A DNA stretch of 64,000 nucleotides from CAVWNR01 sp963756525 (lineage in GTDB: Bacteria; Actinomycetota; Actinomycetes; Mycobacteriales; Jatrophihabitantaceae). Below are positions 52,785-62,145 of this stretch, one piece after another. A program made the translations under genes and the position numbers. A model generated the notes under the pieces. It was not told where the DNA came from, ran no database searches, and was given only the letters and a program-made list of their open reading frames with translations. The stretch's first letter is position 1, and each line of letters begins with the position of its first letter. The stretch is taken from positions 1,178,001 to 1,242,000 of the forward strand of contig CAVWNR010000001.1 of assembly GCA_963756525.1 (NCBI GenBank), read 5' to 3'.

Positions 52785-53834
52785 ATGGCCGCCGTTGTCA
52801 CCGCGCAGGACCCCGCGTCGGGAGCACCGCGGCCGGCGCGGTTGCCCGGGCTGGCGGTGACCATCGGCGTTGCCGGTGTCGCCTGGCTGGTTGGGCGCAC
52901 CGTGCCGATCGTGGGCGCGCCGGTCACCGGCATCCTTTTCGGCGCGGCGTTATCAGGCGTGCTCGGCGGTCGGGCTCGGCTGCGGCCGGGTATCGCCTTC
53001 GCCGCGTCGTTCGTGCTGCAGTTGGCCGTGGTCGTGCTCGGCTCGCAGCTCTCGCTCGGGCAGGTGCTGCGGGTGGGTGCGGGTTCGCTGCCGGTCATGC
53101 TCGGCACGCTCACCGTCTGCCTGCTGCTTGCGCAGCTGGCCGGCCGTTGCCTCGGCGTCCCCCGCGACGCCCGCACGCTGATCGGCGTCGGCACCGGGAT
53201 CTGCGGCGCGTCGGCGATCGCGGCGGTGAGCCCGGTGATCCGCGCCCGCGGTCACGACGTTGCCTACGCCATCTCCACGATCTTCCTGTTCAACATCGCG
53301 GCGGTGCTCGCCTTCCCCCCGCTGGGCCACCTGCTGGGGATGAGTCAGCACGCCTTCGGCCTATTCGCCGGGACGGCGGTGAACGACACGTCCTCGGTCG
53401 TAGCGGCGGCAACCACCTATGGCAGCGCAGCAGGCAACTACGCGGTCGTCGTGAAGCTCACCCGGACGCTGATGATCATCCCGATCTGCCTCGGGCTCAC
53501 CGCGTTCATCCGCCGTCGAGAGGCGCGCGCGGCCAGTCCGGCCAGCGCCACGCCGGACGCGCGGCCAAGAGTTGTGCGGCTAGCGCAGCTGCTGCCGTGG
53601 TTTCTGGTCGGGTTCCTGCTCGTCGCCGCGGCGAACTCGGCCGGCCTGCTGCCGGACACTGTCCGCCCCGGCCTACAGCAGATCTCGCTCGCGCTGATCA
53701 CCATGGCGCTCACCGCGATCGGGCTGTCCACCGACGTAGGCGCGCTGCGTCGCGCCGGTGCCCGCCCGCTGCTGCTCGGCCTGCTGCTGTGGATCGCCGT
53801 GACGGCGACCAGCCTCGGGCTGCAGGCGCTGTAA
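52785..53834 (+). CDS. YeiH/UPF0324 putative sulfate exporter family protein
   Basis: 349 residues, about ten membrane helices. Family segments include GIAFAASFVLQLAVVVLGSQ, TLIGVGTGICGASAIAAVSP and FGLFAGTAVNDTSSVVAAAT, the last carrying the conserved polar NDTS site. ATG 52785. A LysR gene follows 36 bp downstream, recalling the YeiE-YeiH pairing in enterobacteria, where YeiE is linked to sulfite/sulfate handling. Confidence 0.92.
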   Translation: MAAVVTAQDPASGAPRPARLPGLAVTIGVAGVAWLVGRTVPIVGAPVTGILFGAALSGVLGGRARLRPGIAFAASFVLQLAVVVLGSQLSLGQVLRVGAGSLPVMLGTLTVCLLLAQLAGRCLGVPRDARTLIGVGTGICGASAIAAVSPVIRARGHDVAYAISTIFLFNIAAVLAFPPLGHLLGMSQHAFGLFAGTAVNDTSSVVAAATTYGSAAGNYAVVVKLTRTLMIIPICLGLTAFIRRREARAASPASATPDARPRVVRLAQLLPWFLVGFLLVAAANSAGLLPDTVRPGLQQISLALITMALTAIGLSTDVGALRRAGARPLLLGLLLWIAVTATSLGLQAL

Positions 53835-53870
53835 GAGGCGGCGCGACACCGCCCGGCAGAATCGACCAAC

Positions 53871-54818
53871 GTGCCGCCACTGCCGCCAGGAACGCCCGAC
53901 CTCGCCGCTCTGGACCTGCTGCTCAGCGTCGCCGAGCTGGGTAGCCTCGGGCGCGCCGCCACCGCCCACGGCATCAGCCAGCCCAGCGCCAGCAGCCGGC
54001 TCAGCCGCCTCGAGCGGCAGCTCGGCGTGCCGCTGCTGGTACGCGGCACACGCGGCAGCGCACTCACTCCCGCCGGCGAGGCCGTCGCCGCCTGGGCCCG
54101 CCCGGTCACCGAAGCCGCGCGGACGCTCACCGACGGCGTGCAAACTCTGCGCAGCGACCAGCACGCCCGGCTGCGTCTGGCCGCGAGCCTCACCGTCGCC
54201 GAATACCTCATGCCCGCTTGGCTGCTTACGCTGCGCCGCTCCCATCCCGGGCTGGACATCGCCGCCAGCGTCGCCAACAGCCACGACGTCTGTCACCGCG
54301 TCGTCGAAGGACAGGTCGACATCGGCTTCATCGAAGCACCCACCGTCCCACCCGGGCTCAGCAGCCAGCAGATCGGCACCGACCGGCTCGTGCTCGTCGT
54401 CGCGCCCAGCTATCCGCTGGCCGCCCGCGCACGCACCGGGCTGCGCTGCGCAGAACTTCCCGACCTGCCCTTGCTGCTTCGTGAGCCCGGCTCGGGCACT
54501 CGCGACACCTTCCTGCACGCGCTCACCCAAGCGCTAGGCACCGGCCCACCCGCACTGCCGCACGCCACCGAACTCGGCTCCACCACAACCATCCTCGCCA
54601 CAGCCCGCGCCGGCGGCGGCGTCGGCGTGCTCAGCGAACACGCCGCAGCGAGCGAGCTCACCGCCGGTCACCTCATCGCCGTGCCCGTCCCGGGACTCGA
54701 CCTGCGCCGCCCGCTGCGCGCCATTTGGCCCGGCCGCCGGCCCACCAACCTCGCCCACGAACTGATGCTGATCGCCCGAAGAACACCGTCACCGCACGAT
54801 CAGCCGAGCAGGCGGTGA
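53871..54818 (+). CDS. LysR-family regulator (YeiE/CysB-like)
   Basis: 315 residues from GTG 53871. The N-terminal HTH reads LLLSVAELGSLGRAATAHGI then SQPSASSRLSRLERQLGVPL. The periplasmic-binding-like effector domain (LRLAASLTVAEYLMPAWLLT, DIGFIEAPTVPPGLSSQQIG) belongs to the CysL/YeiE type. It sits directly behind the YeiH-family transporter and probably regulates it. Confidence 0.93.
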   Translation: MPPLPPGTPDLAALDLLLSVAELGSLGRAATAHGISQPSASSRLSRLERQLGVPLLVRGTRGSALTPAGEAVAAWARPVTEAARTLTDGVQTLRSDQHARLRLAASLTVAEYLMPAWLLTLRRSHPGLDIAASVANSHDVCHRVVEGQVDIGFIEAPTVPPGLSSQQIGTDRLVLVVAPSYPLAARARTGLRCAELPDLPLLLREPGSGTRDTFLHALTQALGTGPPALPHATELGSTTTILATARAGGGVGVLSEHAAASELTAGHLIAVPVPGLDLRRPLRAIWPGRRPTNLAHELMLIARRTPSPHDQPSRR

Positions 54819-55200
54819 CTCGGTACACCTGAATGAATGATCTCCCCGTCGCGCATCGACGCTTCGTGAAAAAACATCAACTTGCCGGCAGTGGTGCCCG
54901 CCAGTCCTCGAATGATCTTATTGGAGACGCCGATGATCGGACGGATCGCTGGTCGCATCAAGATGCGAGAGACCGCATAATTTCCAGGCTCGTCATCGCG
55001 TGCATGCGCGTTCCGCGGTCCTGGGGACGAGAACGGTTTCGATCGGCATCGCTGGCGTCAGGCGATTTGCCCGCTGTGTGCCGTCCCGTCTGAGGTACCA
55101 ATCTGGGACACCACGCGCCCGGTCGGGGCTGCCGCGGGCAGGGGCAGTGATCGTGCCCGTGGCGGGTTCCGCTTTCGAGATGCACTCCGCGCGCACAGGG
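54819..55200. other. Intergenic region, no gene supported
   Basis: About 380 bp between the LysR gene and the RpiR gene, which are convergent. It is less GC-rich than its surroundings and contains a small hairpin (GCATC-AA-GATGC near 54956). The open frame beginning at 54833 has no domain or ribosome binding site. Confidence 0.4.
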
Positions 55201-56061
55201 TCAGGTGCGGGTGGGTTGGTCTTCCATGAGGTCGAGCCGGCGCCAGGCCTCGTCGCTGTCGGCCACGGCGGCGCGGACTCGCTCGGTGTCGGTGGCGACG
55301 ATCTGGTTCAGGATGCCGTGGACGAGGGCCACGGCCGCGGTGAGGGACGGGAAGAGGGAGGCGCCCTCGCTGGGGATGATCAGCACGTGGTCGCCGGCGT
55401 CGGTTAGGGGGGTGGCGCGTCGGTCGGTGATGACGCAGGTGGTGATGCCGCGGTCGTGGGCGAGCCGGGTGGCTTGCAGGATCTCCCGTGGTAGGCGCCA
55501 GACGTTGATGGCGATGAGACAGTCACCTCGGCCCATCCGGGTGATGCGGCTGGCCCGGGCGGTGCCGCCGGCCGGGTCGTAGTCGATGTCTAGGCCCATG
55601 AGACCGGCGATGTGGGTGAGCATGATCGCGGGCGTGAGGTAGCTGCCGGAGGCGATGACCAGGGTTCGCCGGGCCGTTCGGATGGCGGCCGCAACGGCGC
55701 GGGCGGTGTCCAGGTCGAGGGTGCTGGCGGCGACGGCGAGGTTGGCGGCGTCGCTGCGGAACGCCGCCATGATCGGGTCGGTGGCCGGCTCGGTGTGGTC
55801 GGTGAGGATCTCGTTGGCGGTCAGCCCGCCGAGGTAGCGGTGGCGGAGTTCGAGTTGTAGGTCGGGCCAACCGGTGAAGCCCAGGCCTTGGGCGGTGCGG
55901 GTCACCGTGGAGATGTTGACGCCGGCCTGGTCGGCGACCTGCCGGGCGGTGGCGTAGGACGCGAACCGCGATTGAGAAGCCAACACGCCGAGCACGCGGG
56001 ATGCCTGCGCGCCGATCGACGTCCGGCTTGCGCGTTCCTCGATCCACGCCTCGACACTCAC
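55201..56061 (-). CDS. RpiR/MurR-family regulator (HTH plus SIS domain)
   Basis: About 286 residues. The N-terminal HTH_6 reads RQVADQAGVNISTVTRTAQG then LGFTGWPDLQLELRHRYLGG. The C-terminal SIS domain (ARRTLVIASGSYLTPAIMLT, and DCLIAINVWRLPREILQATR) normally binds phosphosugars. GTG 56061 is preferred (GTG 56064 also possible) because AGGAG lies just upstream; the longer reading to 56106 overlaps the promoter. Divergent from the MFS-amidohydrolase operon, which it presumably controls. Confidence 0.92.
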   Translation of the reverse strand: MSVEAWIEERASRTSIGAQASRVLGVLASQSRFASYATARQVADQAGVNISTVTRTAQGLGFTGWPDLQLELRHRYLGGLTANEILTDHTEPATDPIMAAFRSDAANLAVAASTLDLDTARAVAAAIRTARRTLVIASGSYLTPAIMLTHIAGLMGLDIDYDPAGGTARASRITRMGRGDCLIAINVWRLPREILQATRLAHDRGITTCVITDRRATPLTDAGDHVLIIPSEGASLFPSLTAAVALVHGILNQIVATDTERVRAAVADSDEAWRRLDLMEDQPTRT

Positions 56062-56111
56062 CACGTCTCCTAGCACTACAACGGTTGCAATCAGATCGTA
56101 CCGCAAGAGCT

Positions 56112-56121
56112 GTTGCGCAAC
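56112..56121. promoter_or_regulatory. Putative RpiR operator
   Basis: GTTGCGCAAC is a perfect 10-bp palindrome in the divergent region between the RpiR gene and the MFS operon. A related half-site GGTTGCAATC lies about 30 bp before it. Both sit where promoters for the two directions must be. Confidence 0.55.
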
Positions 56122-56210
56122 TCACATTGCATACTTCCATCTCTGCACTCATTCTTTGCAGAACCGTTTCTTCCGGCGGCTCGGCCGCCACATCACAATC
56201 GGAGGCGCGC

Positions 56211-57632
56211 ATGGACGCGACCCTTGCCCGGCTGGAGCGGATCCCGCTCGGCCGACCGCACCGCCGCTTGCTGTTCCAGGGCGGCCTGGGCTATCTGTTC
56301 GATGCGGCCGACGGCGCCGTCATCGCCTTCCTGCTTCCGGTGGTGACCGCGATGTGGCACCTGTCGCCGGGGCAGACCGGGCTGCTCGCCTCGTCCGGCC
56401 TGTGGGGATTCGCGGCAGGGGCCATCATCGCCGGCCAGCTTGCCGACCGGATCGGCCGCAAGAACGTGATGATGTACGCGATGCTGTTCTACGCGGTGTT
56501 CACTGTGGTGGCGGCGTTCGCCGGCAGTTGGGGCGTGTTCTTCTGGTGCCGGGTGATCGCCGGCGTCGGTCTCGGTGCGGAGAGCGCGGTCATCGCACCG
56601 TTCCTGTCCGAGTTCGTGCCCTCCAGGTACCGCGGCAAGTACATCGGCACGCTCACCGTGTTCTTCGCGTTCGGATTCATCGCGGCGGCGCTGGTCTCCC
56701 GGAAGGTCGTGCCGATCCACGACTTCCTGGGGTTGGACGGATGGCAGCTGATCCAGATCATCACCGCCCTTCCGGTGCTGCTGCTGCTCGTCTGGCGGCG
56801 GGTGCTGCCCGAGTCGCCCCGCTTCTTGCTCGCGCGCGGCCGGCACGCCGAAGCCGACGCCGTCGTGACGAAGTTCGAGGCCGAGTACGAGAAGCGGTCC
56901 GGCCACGAACTGCCGCCCATGACGGTGCCCGCCAGCGAGACGGTGGCGCTGGAACACGAGGCGACCAAGAAGATCGGCGTCGTCGCCAGCATCCTGGCGC
57001 TGTTCGCGCGGGGAATGGCGCGTCGCACCATCATCGTGTGCGCGCTGTGGTTCGTGGCGACATTCGCCTTCTACGGATTCAACATTTGGATCTTCACGCT
57101 GCTCGTCGGCAAGGGATGGAATACTACGCACGCGTTCGATGCCGTGCTGCTGTTCTACATCGCGCAGGTCCCGGGCTACCTCAGCGCGGCGCTGCTGAAC
57201 GACCGGGCCGACCGCAAGTGGACCAGTGCCGGCTACCTGTGCGGTGGCGTGCTCGCCACCATCTTCATGGCCAGCGCCGCGAGCACCGGCACGGTGATCG
57301 CCTCCGGTATGGTCCTCTCGTTCTGCCTGACCGGCGTGTACGCCTCGCTGTACACCTTCACGCCGGAGATCTACCCGACCCGGATCCGGACGACCGGCAT
57401 GTCGCTGTCTGCCGCGTTCGGCCGCGTCGGCGGCATCATCGCCCCGAACGTCATTCCGTGGGTGCTGACCAACCACGGCTTCAGCGGCGTGTTCACTATG
57501 GTCGGCGCCGTGCTGTTCCTCGGCGCCGTGGCGGTCGCGGTGTTCGGCATCTCCACGTCCGGGCAGACACTCGAGGAGCTCAACGAGGCCGCCCAACCGC
57601 AAATCGCACAGCTAGGGAGGACCGCCGCATGA
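56211..57632 (+). CDS. MFS transporter (metabolite:H+ symporter type)
   Basis: 473 residues, 12 membrane helices. Motif A is AGQLADRIGRKNVMMYAMLF; the helix 4-5 region has GVGLGAESAVIAPFLSEFVP and the central loop LPESPRFLLARGRHAEADAV. The final helices contain TFTPEIYPTRIRTTGMSLSA, typical of the sugar/aromatic-acid symporter branch. ATG 56211 follows GGAGG. First gene of the RpiR-linked operon; its stop overlaps the amidohydrolase start (ATGA). Confidence 0.94.
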   Translation: MDATLARLERIPLGRPHRRLLFQGGLGYLFDAADGAVIAFLLPVVTAMWHLSPGQTGLLASSGLWGFAAGAIIAGQLADRIGRKNVMMYAMLFYAVFTVVAAFAGSWGVFFWCRVIAGVGLGAESAVIAPFLSEFVPSRYRGKYIGTLTVFFAFGFIAAALVSRKVVPIHDFLGLDGWQLIQIITALPVLLLLVWRRVLPESPRFLLARGRHAEADAVVTKFEAEYEKRSGHELPPMTVPASETVALEHEATKKIGVVASILALFARGMARRTIIVCALWFVATFAFYGFNIWIFTLLVGKGWNTTHAFDAVLLFYIAQVPGYLSAALLNDRADRKWTSAGYLCGGVLATIFMASAASTGTVIASGMVLSFCLTGVYASLYTFTPEIYPTRIRTTGMSLSAAFGRVGGIIAPNVIPWVLTNHGFSGVFTMVGAVLFLGAVAVAVFGISTSGQTLEELNEAAQPQIAQLGRTAA

Positions 57633-58864
57633 CCAGATTGCTGATCACCGAAGCCCACGTCCTCGACCCCGATGCCGGAGCGCTGAGCGACACCGCGTGG
57701 ATCGAGATCGCCGACGGCACGATCAAGGAGGTGAACACCGGGCGGGCGCCGTCGGTGGCCGACGACGTCCAGCTGATCAGCCTGGGCGGCGCTACCGTGC
57801 TACCCGGCCTGATCGACGCCCACGTGCACGTCATGCTGACTTCGGCCGACGCCCACGCGGTGGCAAGTTGGACCCCGTCCTACGCCACCGCACGAGCGGG
57901 TGCAGCCCTCAAGGCCATGCTGCACAAGGGATTCACCACGGTGCGCGACACCGGCGGTGCCGACCACGGCCTAGCTCGGGCGGTCGAGGAGGGCTACCTC
58001 ACCGGCCCGCGGCTGGTCTACGGCGGCAATGCGATCAGCCAGACCGGCGGGCACGGCGACTTCCGCACCCGCGACGAGGACGAGATCTCCTGCTGCCAGC
58101 GGCGCCACGGCGGCACCCCGATCGCCGACGGTGTCCCGGCGGTGCGGCAGGCGACCCGCAACGAGCTGCGCAAGGGCGCCAGCCACATCAAGATCATGCT
58201 CTCCGGCGGGGTCGCGTCACCCAACGACGAGGTCGACGCGGTGCAGTACTCCGAGGAGGAGATCCGCGCCTTCGTCGAAGAAGTCAACAACGCCAACCGC
58301 TACGTCACCGGTCACGCCTACCACGCCCGCGCGATCAACCGCGGGCTCGCCAACGGGGTGCACTGCATCGAGCACGGCAACCTGCTCGATGACTCCAGCA
58401 TCGAGCTGTTCCTCGCCCACGACGCGTGGCTGGTACCCACCCTGATTACCTACGACCGGCTGGCCGCGGACGGCCCCAAGTACGGGTTGCCTGCCGGCTC
58501 GCACAAGAAGGTGTACGAGGTGCTCCACGCCGGCCTCGGGGCGCTGGACAAGGCCGCCCGGGCCGGCGTCAACATCGCCTACGGCACCGACCTGCTCGGC
58601 GGCATGGACGAATACCAGCTACACGAGTTCCGGGTTCGCGGTCAGGTCCAGCCGGCAGCCGACGTCATCCGCGCAGCCACCACAGATGCGGCCAGGCTGC
58701 TCCGCAGAGAGGGTCAGATCGGCGTCGTCGCGCCCAGCGCGCACGCCGACCTCCTCGTCGTCGACGGCAACCCGCTGGAGGACCTGAACGTGCTCGTCGA
58801 CCACCAGCACCGCCACCGCTTCGTCATCAAGGGCGGCGCGGTGGTCGTCGAACGAGGCCAGTGA
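57629..58864 (+). CDS. Metal-dependent amidohydrolase (imidazolonepropionase/prolidase-like)
   Basis: 411 residues, TIM-barrel amidohydrolase. Metal ligands are HVH in VLPGLIDAHVHVMLTSADAH, a bridging Lys in SHIKIMLSGGVASP, His in RYVTGHAYHARAINRGL and VHCIEHGNLLDD, and Asp in VNIAYGTDLLGGMDEYQLHE. This is the full binuclear set of the group that includes Xaa-Pro dipeptidases and diverse amidases and lactonases. ATGA overlap with the MFS gene makes it very likely to act on the imported compound. Substrate unknown. Confidence 0.93.
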   Translation: MTRLLITEAHVLDPDAGALSDTAWIEIADGTIKEVNTGRAPSVADDVQLISLGGATVLPGLIDAHVHVMLTSADAHAVASWTPSYATARAGAALKAMLHKGFTTVRDTGGADHGLARAVEEGYLTGPRLVYGGNAISQTGGHGDFRTRDEDEISCCQRRHGGTPIADGVPAVRQATRNELRKGASHIKIMLSGGVASPNDEVDAVQYSEEEIRAFVEEVNNANRYVTGHAYHARAINRGLANGVHCIEHGNLLDDSSIELFLAHDAWLVPTLITYDRLAADGPKYGLPAGSHKKVYEVLHAGLGALDKAARAGVNIAYGTDLLGGMDEYQLHEFRVRGQVQPAADVIRAATTDAARLLRREGQIGVVAPSAHADLLVVDGNPLEDLNVLVDHQHRHRFVIKGGAVVVERGQ

Positions 58865-59418
58865 TGACGACCAAACCACTCACTTTCCTGCCCTGGTGGG
58901 ACCTACCACAGCCGACCGACCCGGCCTGGGCGCAAGCCGCCGGCCGGGTCGCCCGCGCCGCAGCCGTAAGTGATCCCGACACCTTGTTCACCACACTCGC
59001 CCAGGCCTGCGCCGACCTGGTCGGCTGGCGGCTATTCACCGTGCTCGCCATCGATCACCGCCAAGGCCTGGCCCGACGCGCCTACACCAGCGACCCCGAC
59101 GCATATCCGGTCGGCGGCAGCAAACCGTTTCGCGGCAGCGAATTGGGCGACACCGCATTCACCGACGGCCGCGCCTTCATCGCCCACACCCCCGACGAAC
59201 TCGCACGAGTATTCCCCGACCACCAAACGATCATCGGCCTCGGCTGCGGATCAGCGCTCAACATCCCGGTCCGCAACCACGGCCAGGTGCTCGGATCGGT
59301 GAACCTGTTGGACCAGCCGATGCACTACCAACCCAGCCATGCGGCTGTCGTGGGCCCACTCGCCCAGCTCACGGCCGCCACCCTGAGCGAAGTCCGGCTG
59401 CTACCAGCCGCGCAATAG
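58864..59418 (+). CDS. GAF-domain protein
   Basis: 184 residues, essentially one GAF domain: SDPDTLFTTLAQACADLVGW, LFTVLAIDHRQGLARRAYTS, SALNIPVRNHGQVLGSVNLL. The start overlaps the amidohydrolase stop by 1 bp (TGATG). Free-standing GAF proteins can bind small ligands or act as sulfoxide reductases; the catalytic Cys pattern of the latter is not evident (one Cys in IIGLGCGSALN). In this operon a ligand-sensing role is possible. Confidence 0.85.
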   Translation: MTTKPLTFLPWWDLPQPTDPAWAQAAGRVARAAAVSDPDTLFTTLAQACADLVGWRLFTVLAIDHRQGLARRAYTSDPDAYPVGGSKPFRGSELGDTAFTDGRAFIAHTPDELARVFPDHQTIIGLGCGSALNIPVRNHGQVLGSVNLLDQPMHYQPSHAAVVGPLAQLTAATLSEVRLLPAAQ

Positions 59419-59439
59419 CCCAGACCGAGGAGCCACACC

Positions 59440-60393
59440 ATGCCACCGACCCGCCGGAGTGCCCACGCCGACACCGCTCACCTCAGCCCCCACGGAGACG
59501 GTCGAGATAGACCTCGGCGGACGCACGGTCACGGTGCCCAAGGGCGGCCTGTATGACCGGTACCGGATGGACACCGACCTCGACGAAGTTGCCCGCGACC
59601 CGCGGGTCAGCAGTGTCGTTTCTTCCGCCGGCTGCCCAAGACCAAGGTGGACTCGCTGATCGGGCCGACGCTGACGCCGAACTTCTACTACCGGATGTCC
59701 TCGGCCCGGCTGACCATGCTGGCCCGTTCCCGCGCGATTCGTTCCCGCCTGCCGAAACAGTTCGCGCCGCTGGAGGTCGCTCCCGGGATCGGGCTGGTGT
59801 CGGTGATCTTCTTCCGCTACGACGTGTGTGACATCGACTTCTACACAGAGGCTGCGGTCGGGGTCGCGGTGCAACCGGCCCGGCACGGCCGCCTCGGATT
59901 TGTGGATCTGGTCGCGGCGTTGAAGAACGACCACCTGGACTCTTACGTGCTGGCCCTGCCGGTCAACACCGACATCGCCCAAGTCCGCGGGCACGACGGC
60001 TACGGCTTCCCGAAGTGGGTCACCGAGGTCGACGTTGACATCACCGCTGACCGGACCACCGCGCGCGTCGCCAATGACGACGACGCGACCGACCTGGCCC
60101 TGTCGGCGGCCACCCCGGAGCAACGCAGGCACGCCAGCGGCGAGCGCGTCTCGACCCTCACCTCCTACACCTCGATCAACCGCGCCTGGCATTCGACGCT
60201 GAGCCAGACCAACGCGTTGGCGTCCGGCAGCGCGCTTTTCCCGCGTGGCGTCGAGCTGCAGCTCGGGAAGGGTCGGATGAGCGACGACCTGCGCTCACTC
60301 AAGCCGATTCGCACCATCCGGCTCGATGTCATCACCGAAGGCCAGCTCGCGCTGCACATGCCGGTCCCGTTCTCCGTCCCGAACAAGGCGTAG
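59440..60393 (+). pseudogene. Acetoacetate decarboxylase-fold protein with frameshift(s)
   Basis: Acetoacetate decarboxylase superfamily. The C-terminal 240 codons (59647-60393) are intact and include VRGHDGYGFPKWVTEVDVDI, with the Schiff-base Lys in GFPK. The N-terminal part, TETVEIDLGGRTVTVPKGGL then YDRYRMDTDLDEVARDPRVS, lies in another frame; the join is near 59610-59625, where the next frame reads FFRRLPKTKVDSLIGP. The best ribosome binding site (GAGGAG) serves an ATG at 59440 in a third frame, so a second shift near the start is possible; a GTG at 59459 is the alternative. Either real decay or sequence error. Confidence 0.82.
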
Positions 60394-60406
60394 CGGAGCA
60401 GGTGCG

Positions 60407-61115
60407 ATGACCAAGGTTCTGCAGGTCCTGTCGGCCGCGCGGGTCTGGACGCTCAAGGACGGCACCGAGCACCCGACCGGGTTCTGGGCCGAGGAGTTCG
60501 TCGTCCCCTACACGCTGTTCACCGAGGCCGGCTGGGATGTCACGCTCGCCACCCCCGGCGGCAAGCAACCCGTCGTCGACCGGCTCAGCCTCGGCGTCAA
60601 AGGCGGCGTGCTGCCCCGAGCGGCGAAGAAGCTGCGCGCCGAACTCGACCGGCTCGCCCCGGTGCTGGAGCACCCCGCGAACCTCGCCGAGATGAACCCG
60701 GACGACTTCGACGTCGTGTTCTACTCCGGCGGCCACGCCCCGATGGAGGACCTCGCCGTCGACCCCGTGTCCGGTGCGCTGCTGACCAAGTGGCTGGCCT
60801 CCGGCCGGCCCCTCGCGCTGCTGTGCCACGCACCCGCCGCCGCGCTGCCGGCGAAAAACCCAGACGGCAGCTGGCCGTTCGCCGGCTACCGGATGACCGG
60901 GCTGTCCAACGCTGAAGAGCGGCTCAACCCCTTCGCCTGGAAGGCCAAGTGGCTGCTCGAGGACCGGCTCAAACAGGCCGGCGCGGACTACACCGCCGGG
61001 CTGCCGCTGAAGTCCCACGTCGTCGTCGACCCGCAACCTCTACACCGGCCAGAACCCCGGCTCCTCGGCCGCGCTCGCCCGCGGCATCATCGCCGACGTC
61101 ACCGGAAAGGAGTAG
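60407..61115 (+). pseudogene. DJ-1/PfpI-family amidotransferase-like protein with a C-terminal frameshift
   Basis: About 235 codons, type 1 glutamine amidotransferase-like (Hsp31/PfpI) fold. Features are GFWAEEFVVPYTLFTEAGWD, DDFDVVFYSGGHAPMEDLAV and the nucleophile Cys in PLALLCHAPAAALPAKNP; a Glu near the N-terminus completes the usual glyoxalase III pair. One extra C near 61031 moves translation out of frame just after SHVVVD; the next frame supplies RNLYTGQNPGSSAALARGII then ADVTGKE and stops at 61113-61115. Without correction the frame reads into the downstream hydrolase. ATG 60407, with CGGAGCAGG upstream. Confidence 0.85.
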
Positions 61116-61177
61116 CGACCAGGACCTCGTTAGCGAACGACCGACCATACCCGACCAGCGCGATTCGGAGAGAAGAA

Positions 61178-62145
61178 ATGACCCAGCTGCCGCCTCCCAT
61201 CACCCCGTACCTCGAGCCAGCCGCGAAGGAACTGTGCGACGCGACCGATCCGCACCCGCGCATCTACGAGGTGCCGCCGGAGCAGGGCCGCAAGATCCTG
61301 CTCGACCTGCAAAGCGGAGAGGGCGTCGAGCGCCCCGACGTCGATGAGGAGTGGGTCGACGTCGACGCCGGCCAGTGGGGCACCGTGCGCACCCGCATCA
61401 TCAAACCGAAGGGCTCCACCGGGCCGCTGCCCGTGGTGTTCTACATCCACGGCGCCGGCTGGGTGTTCGGCGACGACAAGACCCACGACCGGCTCTTCCG
61501 CGAACTGGCCGTCGGCGCCGGCGCCGCCGGGGTCTTCCCGGTCTATGACCGCGCCCCGGAGAAGGGCTACCCCACCCAGGTCGAGCAGAACTACGCCGTC
61601 GGCCAGTGGGTGCTCGCCCACGCCGCCGAGCACGGCCTGGACACCTCCCGCATCGCCGTCACCGGCGAGTCGGTCGGCGGCTGCATGGCGACCGTCTTTG
61701 CGCTGATGAACAAAGACCGCGGCGGCATCGACCTGAAGGCCCAGGTGCTGCTCTACCCGGTTACCAACGCCAACTTCGACACCCCGTCCTACCTGCAGTT
61801 CGCCGAGGGCTACTACCTCACCCGCGAGGGCATGAAATGGTTCTGGGACGCCTACACCACCGACCCCGCCCAGCGCGCCGAGAATACGCCGCACCCCTGC
61901 AGGCCTCCCTTGACGAGCTCAAGGGCCTTCCCACCACCCTCGTCATCACCGACGAGGCCGACGTGCTGCGCGACGAGGGCGAACAGTACGCCAACAAGCT
62001 GCGCGAGGCCGGCGTCGACGTCACCGCCGTCCGCGTCGCCGGCATGGTCCACGACTTCCTGCTCCTGGACAGCCTCCGCGACACGAAGGCTGCCAACGTC
62101 GCCCGCCACCTTGCGATCGACGCCCTGAAGACCGCTTTGCAGTAA
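61178..62145 (+). pseudogene. HSL-type alpha/beta hydrolase with a frameshift
   Basis: About 322 codons. The oxyanion motif is VVFYIHGAGWVFGDDKTHDR and the nucleophile Ser is in RIAVTGESVGGCMATVFALM, both before a one-base shift near 61880-61890. The catalytic Asp region (TLVITDEADVLRDEGEQYAN) and His (VRVAGMVHDFLLLDSLRD) lie after it in the next frame, ending at 62143-62145. As written, the product would lose Asp and His. ATG 61178 has GGAGAGAAG upstream. Last gene of the RpiR-linked operon. Confidence 0.87.

Noticed and set aside
54833..55093. 86-codon frame in the LysR-RpiR gap
   Set aside because: No domain, no ribosome binding site, and amino-acid composition unlike neighbouring genes.
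60326..62128. Apparent 600-residue PfpI-hydrolase fusion
   Set aside because: Produced by the extra base near 61031; each gene has its own ribosome binding site and the PfpI stop is found in the next frame.
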